A DNA stretch of 64,000 bases from assembly GCA_035772405.1 (NCBI GenBank), contig JAYKKM010000222.1:960001-1024000 (forward strand), read 5' to 3'. Made by a program: the position numbers and the translations under genes. This DNA is from Chrysogorgia sp. JL179-B06 (taxonomy: Eukaryota; Cnidaria; Anthozoa; Scleralcyonacea; Chrysogorgiidae). Shown in pieces: positions 60,906 to 64,000 of the stretch (positions are counted from its first letter, which is position 1; each line of letters opens with the position of its first letter). The notes below the pieces were generated by a model that ran no database searches, had not been told where the DNA came from, and worked only from the letters and a program-made list of their open reading frames with translations.

Positions 60906-61322
60906 TTAGACAAAGTCTTTACGAAACATATACGTAACGTCATCAACCACGAGACTTTTCCCTTTTTTTATGCGATACGTAATTGACCCAGCGAATAATT
61001 TCAAACTATTGGCTAATTCAAATATACTTTTATACCTCGTTTCTTCTCCAGTATCTACGTTAGTTTTGATCACAATTTGTGCTGGTTTTCCACCCTTACA
61101 GTGATCGTACCTCTTTGGTATTTCTACGGGTTTCATCTCTAACGCTTCTCGAATTTCGCTATGACTTGCATTACACTTCAGTTTCACACCACGTTCTTTC
61201 GCGATAGCTTTTAGATCTTTCAAAGATTGGTGGTTGTCCTTTTCTTTTTTTGGTTTTGGTTTCCTTATGTATTTTACTTTTGGTTTTTGAATTTTGTTGA
61301 GTGATCCTTTCGGTCGTGTCAT
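60906..61322 (-). CDS. Basic protein with SAP-like and NUMOD-like segments
   Basis: 138 residues. Residues 1-30 are Lys/Pro-rich (KYIRKPKPKKEKD), suitable as a nuclear localisation or DNA-binding tail. Residues about 33-62 (LKDLKAIAKERGVKLKCNAS) resemble a SAP-like helix pair. Residues about 95-125 (YKSIFELANSLKLFAGSITYRIKKG) have the NUMOD1-type pattern: Y-x-S-I-x-E-L-A followed by a DNA-contacting helix, as found beside homing endonucleases. A site-specific DNA-binding role is inferred. ATG follows AATAAAGAG directly. Confidence 0.6.
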   Translation of the reverse strand: MTRPKGSLNKIQKPKVKYIRKPKPKKEKDNHQSLKDLKAIAKERGVKLKCNASHSEIREALEMKPVEIPKRYDHCKGGKPAQIVIKTNVDTGEETRYKSIFELANSLKLFAGSITYRIKKGKSLVVDDVTYMFRKDFV

Positions 61323-61343
61323 CTCTTTATTATAGCATATGCT

Positions 61344-61475
61344 TTAAGTTCGTTTTGGAATCGTTTTGGCTAGGAGGTCGGAAATTCTATCCCACTCTTC
61401 TTCAAGAGTGAGCACAGGTTCTATAGGGAAGTAATAGTTTACGAGTTCACTAACCATGTAAATAACAGTGTTCAT
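61344..61475 (-). CDS. 43-residue Polinton ORF, unknown
   Basis: Short minus-strand ORF starting MNTVIYMVSELVNYYFPIEP and ending in KTIPKRT. It exactly fills the gap between two neighbours, and its ATG follows ACAATAA, matching the start-site pattern of the other genes. No family recognised; could be chance because of its size. Confidence 0.4.
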   Translation of the reverse strand: MNTVIYMVSELVNYYFPIEPVLTLEEEWDRISDLLAKTIPKRT

Positions 61476-61516
61476 TTATTGTTTCCAAACATTTCTGTTT
61501 GGGAACCATACAGTTC

Positions 61517-62014
61517 TTAGAAAGCTACGCGTTTACGTTTTGTTTTACTCTTTTTCTTTTCATCTAAGATTACTATTTCATGAAAATATAACTGTAAATG
61601 AGCTACTTCATCTTTGATGAACACACTACTTAAGTCAACAGCTGCGTTCACTTTATACTTTTCGAGCTTGACTAGATCACCAAACTCCACCTCCTCGTCG
61701 TCCTCTCTGTACGCCGAGAACAAGTCTGGGTCTGCTTTTACGTACACCTTGTCCTTATATATACCGCTTTTTACCTCGGTGACGACGATGTCTTTGTCTA
61801 CAAGACCTTTGAGACACTCCTCTCCAACTTTCTCTAGAGTCTCCAACTGTTCGTCGCTGAGAGTCAATGAGGCCGTGAACTTATTTTTGTCAAATTTGCT
61901 TTTTTGAACTCCAAACGTGAAGACATCCTTGAACAAAATAGGTTCCATTGCAACACTCACTGTAGCGTTTCCGTACTTCTTATTCTCAACAAGCTTTCCA
62001 AATTCAATACTCAT
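61517..62014 (-). CDS. Probable OB-fold-like single-stranded DNA-binding protein
   Basis: 165 residues. The pattern is strand-rich: NATVSVAMEPILFKDVF, KFTASLTLSDEQ, KDKVYVKADPDLF and YKVNAAVDLSSVFIKDEVAH, alternating hydrophobic residues with aromatics, as in replication single-stranded DNA-binding proteins of viruses and plasmids. A basic tail (KKKSKTKRKRV) is a likely nuclear localisation signal. Near the polymerase gene on the same strand, a replication role is plausible. Assignment is by pattern and not by a clear motif. ATG follows AATAAAAGAG. Confidence 0.5.
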   Translation of the reverse strand: MSIEFGKLVENKKYGNATVSVAMEPILFKDVFTFGVQKSKFDKNKFTASLTLSDEQLETLEKVGEECLKGLVDKDIVVTEVKSGIYKDKVYVKADPDLFSAYREDDEEVEFGDLVKLEKYKVNAAVDLSSVFIKDEVAHLQLYFHEIVILDEKKKSKTKRKRVAF

Positions 62015-62046
62015 CTCTTTTATTATAATGTTATTTTCTCTTTAAA

Positions 62047-62460
62047 TTAATCTCGATTTAAAAAAAAGTAATCATAAGTTTTATAACCAACCCATCCTGC
62101 GCTTACAAACATCACTCCTTCTGTTATCGACAAATAATCTTGCATCTCTAGTGATGGCGTGTAGTAATCACGAAGTTCTGGTTTTTTGCGAAATGTTGCG
62201 GACAACAAGTCAAGAGCTGCGTTCGTGTCGTTTATGTTGCGGTTCGCGTCCGACAAAGCAAGTCGTAGTCTCGCAAGTTTGTCGCGATGCTCAACCTCTT
62301 CCTCGTTCCACAATTCTTTCTCTCGCGCGAGTTTCTCTACTGCAAGGTTGTGGCGCTTCATCTCTTCACCATACTTGTTCCCGTCTAGACTTTTGAACAA
62401 GAACCCTGCACCAGCGAACGCGAGTGCGTTAAATAGTCCTCCTGCCATCATGGTTGTCAT
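62047..62460 (-). CDS. Coiled-coil protein with hydrophobic ends
   Basis: 137 residues: hydrophobic N-terminus (GGLFNALAFAGAGFLF), a charged helical middle (about residues 35-85) with heptad-like spacing and likely coiled coil, then a second moderately hydrophobic segment (VMFVSAGWVGYKTYDYFF). A structural or membrane-associated protein is likely, function unknown. It is divergent from the coiled-coil gene at 62,475 with only 14 bases between start codons. Confidence 0.6.
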   Translation of the reverse strand: MTTMMAGGLFNALAFAGAGFLFKSLDGNKYGEEMKRHNLAVEKLAREKELWNEEEVEHRDKLARLRLALSDANRNINDTNAALDLLSATFRKKPELRDYYTPSLEMQDYLSITEGVMFVSAGWVGYKTYDYFFLNRD

Positions 62461-62474
62461 TTATCTTAATAAAT
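62461..62474. promoter_or_regulatory. Shared 14-bp divergent start region, TTATCTTAATAAAT
   Basis: Two divergent genes start on either side of TTATCTTAATAAAT. The same TTATCTTAATAAA core precedes the 63,442 gene (63,427-63,439). Related ATAAA motifs end within about 10 bases of the starts at 56,383, 60,434, 61,322, 61,475, 62,014, 62,797 and 63,151. The divergent pair leaves no room for conventional separate Pol II promoters. Confidence 0.55.
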
Positions 62475-62663
62475 ATGTTCACTGGAGTACGATCACGACA
62501 ATCACATTTAGAAGAGTGTACGACTAGAGTTCTCAAACTTGAGAAAAAAGTCGTAGAGTTAGAGGAGTACGCAAAGTTTCGCGTAGAGAAAATAAAAACT
62601 CTGGAGTTTGAGAATAAATATTTTAAAAGTCAACAGGGTGTTATGTTTCAGGGTAAGAAATAA
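62475..62663 (+). CDS. 62-residue coiled-coil protein
   Basis: ATG chosen at 62,475 because AATAAAT directly precedes it and its upstream in-frame extension would overlap the divergent gene's start. From residue 10 it is an almost continuous amphipathic helix (HLEECTTRVLKLEKKVVELEEY), a likely leucine-zipper coiled coil, ending QGVMFQGKK. No family recognised. Confidence 0.55.
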   Translation: MFTGVRSRQSHLEECTTRVLKLEKKVVELEEYAKFRVEKIKTLEFENKYFKSQQGVMFQGKK

Positions 62664-62666
62664 GTA

Positions 62667-62765
62667 GAACTTAGCATACGTGTCACTAGCTTTTGACTAG
62701 AATTTAGCATACGTGTCACTAGCTTTTGACTAGAATTTAGCATACGTGTCACTAGCTTTTGACTA
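62667..62765 (+). repeat. Three tandem 33-bp repeats upstream of the 62,797 gene
   Basis: Three nearly identical units (TTAGCATACGTGTCACTAGC then TTTTGACTAGAA), one directly after the other. Each has CACTAG/GACTAG. Position just before a gene suggests iterated regulatory sites or a replication element. Confidence 0.7.
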
Positions 62766-62796
62766 GATTTGACTAGATCTAACTACATAGATAAAG

Positions 62797-63117
62797 ATGG
62801 AGACCATAACGAATAACAATCCGGTGAAAATTAAAGATCCTCGACGCGTAGCTTCAGGTAAAAAACTCGCTGCGATTAGTAAAGCAGCGAAAGAGAAAAA
62901 AGCTCGTGAAAGACTCGAAGGGGAGGGAGATGAACGAAGTGAACGAAGTGAAAGCGGTTTTAACTTTGGCTACGTTATTGGAACAGTCGGAGCTATTACA
63001 GGGATCGGTGCACTATATTACGCGTATAAACAAGACAAGTCTCAAGACAAGTCTCAAGACAAGTCTCAAGACGAGGAGGATCCTAAACCAGTCTCTACCC
63101 TAGAGAGTTTTGACTAA
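62797..63117 (+). CDS. Single-pass membrane protein with DKSQ repeats
   Basis: 106 residues. A basic N-terminus (KIKDPRRVASGKKLAAISKA), a charged stretch, one hydrophobic segment (GYVIGTVGAITGIGALYYAY), then a 12-bp repeat coding KSQD three to four times and an acidic end. Likely a membrane protein with a short charged exterior or lumenal tail. ATG follows GATAAAG. Function unknown. Confidence 0.6.
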   Translation: METITNNNPVKIKDPRRVASGKKLAAISKAAKEKKARERLEGEGDERSERSESGFNFGYVIGTVGAITGIGALYYAYKQDKSQDKSQDKSQDEEDPKPVSTLESFD

Positions 63118-63150
63118 ATGAAAAAAAAGAAAAACCACTATAATAAAAGG

Positions 63151-63375
63151 ATGACAGATCGCAAAGTAATCATGAATGAAGTGTATGACACGTTACTCTA
63201 CGTCGCCGCCGCAGTTGGTGTTAGCATGGTATCAAAGAAAGTTTTTGGAGAGTCTCTAGGCGCGCCAAGTAGTCTTGTTGGAACAGCGAAACTTGCAGTT
63301 GCAGTGACTGTTGGAACAGTGGCTGTGAAATATGCACAACAGAAGAAACTAATCCCCGACGACCCTTTCAAGTGA
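63151..63375 (+). CDS. Small membrane-type protein, 74 residues
   Basis: An earlier in-frame ATG at 63,118 exists, but ATG at 63,151 is preferred because TATAATAAAAGG directly precedes it, matching the neighbours, and the extra residues would be only a lysine-rich leader. The protein has two Ala/Val/Gly-rich hydrophobic segments (LLYVAAAVGVSMV, AKLAVAVTVGTVAV) and a short polar tail. Reminiscent of small hydrophobic viral capsid or membrane proteins; unassigned. Confidence 0.55.
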   Translation: MTDRKVIMNEVYDTLLYVAAAVGVSMVSKKVFGESLGAPSSLVGTAKLAVAVTVGTVAVKYAQQKKLIPDDPFK

Positions 63376-63441
63376 GTCGTTATCTTACATGTATTCTCGT
63401 AATGATCACTCATTACGAGACTTCTTATCTTAATAAAGGGA

Positions 63442-63834
63442 ATGTTCAGTCAAAACTTAGAAGAGTTAAGTCTCACCGTGAAAAAAGACTTACAGAATTC
63501 AAAGAAGAAGACACTGCGTCTCAAAGTGAAAGCTATCGTAAAAGTGGTTGTGACTACAGTTATACTTGTTGGAGGAATAGTCACAACTATCCTTGTTCCG
63601 AATCCGATAACAGGAGCTATTGCTATAGGCGCGGCCACCGTATTGTCTGGTTCTGAAGGTGTTAGACATACACTCAAAAGGTTGAAGTCTGTGAGAAAAA
63701 ATGAGAAAGTTATCAAAAAAGCAGACAAAGACACCGACGTACTCTTATTTGTGAATCAAGTCAAATCGCAAGTCGCCGAAGACCCGTCTGCACCACCTTC
63801 TATCTATCCCAACTTGGAGAATCTGAAAAACTAG
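63442..63834 (+). CDS. Membrane protein with a PSAP late-domain-like tail
   Basis: 130 residues: a lysine-rich N-terminal helix, a long hydrophobic hairpin (AIVKVVVTTVILVGGIVTTIL and NPITGAIAIGAATVL, two segments), a basic segment, and a C-terminal tail containing DPSAPPSIYPNLE. PSAP is the ESCRT-I (TSG101) binding late domain of enveloped viruses, and the adjacent PPSIYP resembles a second, weaker PPxY-like site. ATG follows TTATCTTAATAAAGGGA. If the motif is used, the protein could recruit ESCRT during release. Inference from motif only. Confidence 0.6.
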   Translation: MFSQNLEELSLTVKKDLQNSKKKTLRLKVKAIVKVVVTTVILVGGIVTTILVPNPITGAIAIGAATVLSGSEGVRHTLKRLKSVRKNEKVIKKADKDTDVLLFVNQVKSQVAEDPSAPPSIYPNLENLKN

Positions 63835-63935
63835 TCTATATTCTTTTGTAACCAGAGTTGGTTACAAAAAAAAAAAAGAGACAAAGTCACTATACTATAT
63901 CATACTCTAACATCATACTCTTGTTCAGACTCGAA

Positions 63936-64000
63936 ATGTCGTCTGGCTCTAGAAAACCACTCACGATCTTCAAACCATATATCTCACCTGATATACCTGT
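63936..64000 (+). CDS. Partial Polinton gene at the window edge
   Basis: ATG opens MSSGSRKPLTIFKPYISPDI and runs off the right edge. No ATAAA motif lies directly before the start, unlike most neighbours; a TATACTATATCATAC stretch is farther upstream. Too short to assign. Confidence 0.4.
   Translation, partial: MSSGSRKPLTIFKPYISPDIP

Larger units (their letters stand above)
55807..64000. mobile_element. Polinton/Maverick (adintovirus-like) element, left part
   Basis: The element begins AGTAGTAGG directly after a candidate 6-bp target duplication (TCAGTG, 55801-55806). Polintons characteristically begin with AG and duplicate 6 bp. The interior encodes a Polinton-type family B DNA polymerase and a tight set of small intronless genes. 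Total Polinton length is usually 15-20 kb, so roughly half is visible; the integrase, FtsK-like ATPase, cysteine protease and capsid genes expected for the group, and the right terminus, are not in the window. Leftmost genes are on both strands: polymerase and accessory genes read leftward, membrane-protein genes rightward. Confidence 0.8.

Overview
The window looks like a repeat-rich, AT-rich piece of an animal nuclear genome, most likely a cnidarian and probably an anthozoan. The evidence is spliced genes with GT/AG introns, a Death-domain gene, a PHD-finger gene, tRNA-derived SINEs, and very many inverted-repeat (foldback/MITE) elements, minisatellites and AT microsatellites. The anthozoan placement is an inference from repeat style and is not proven; a sponge or another marine invertebrate remains possible.

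Layout. 0-3 kb: a foldback element whose arms are minisatellites, then a probable terminal exon of a gene entering from the left, then a MITE. 5.4-9.1 kb (minus): a transposon gene joining a DDE-type transposase, an OTU protease domain and a CXC cysteine-rich domain, with one frame break. 9.5-11.75 kb: a decanucleotide satellite. 12.7-15.3 kb (plus): a nine-exon gene with an HMG-box-like segment, a TFII-I-like (GTF2I) repeat and a PHD finger; its first exon is not identified. 15.3-19.8 kb: MITEs, SINEs and satellites. 19.9-23.2 kb: a PIF/Harbinger transposon with a DDE transposase (minus) and a broken Myb/SANT accessory gene (plus). 23.5-28.2 kb: foldback and satellite DNA. 28.4-32.9 kb (minus): a decayed multi-exon KDZ-family transposase. 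35.2-38.8 kb (minus): three exons of a Death-domain gene of IRAK/MyD88 type; a Penelope-like GIY-YIG fragment followed by a hammerhead-like motif lies in its first intron. 39.8-49.75 kb: an imperfect inverted repeat of about 10 kb, itself made of nested foldback elements and SINEs. 50-51.4 kb: a decayed ORF. 53.3-54.45 kb: a palindromic 25-27 bp minisatellite. 55.4-55.5 kb: a reverse-transcriptase remnant.

55,807-64,000: the left 8.2 kb of a Polinton/Maverick (adintovirus-like) element, inserted into a SINE. It starts with the expected AGTAGT terminus and continues past the window edge. It carries a 1,245-residue family B DNA polymerase and about eleven small compact intronless genes on both strands: a probable N-myristoylated protein, a probable OB-type DNA-binding protein, a NUMOD-like protein, coiled-coil and membrane proteins, and a membrane protein ending in a PSAP late-domain-like motif. 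Nearly every gene has an ATAAA-type motif within a few bases of its start codon, and the terminal region holds an array of YY1-like, CRE and E-box motifs. Integrase, packaging ATPase, protease and capsid genes are not in the visible part.

The host genes have introns and ordinary spacing, whereas the Polinton segment is densely coding, so the boundary at 55,806/55,807 is clear both in sequence and in gene organisation.
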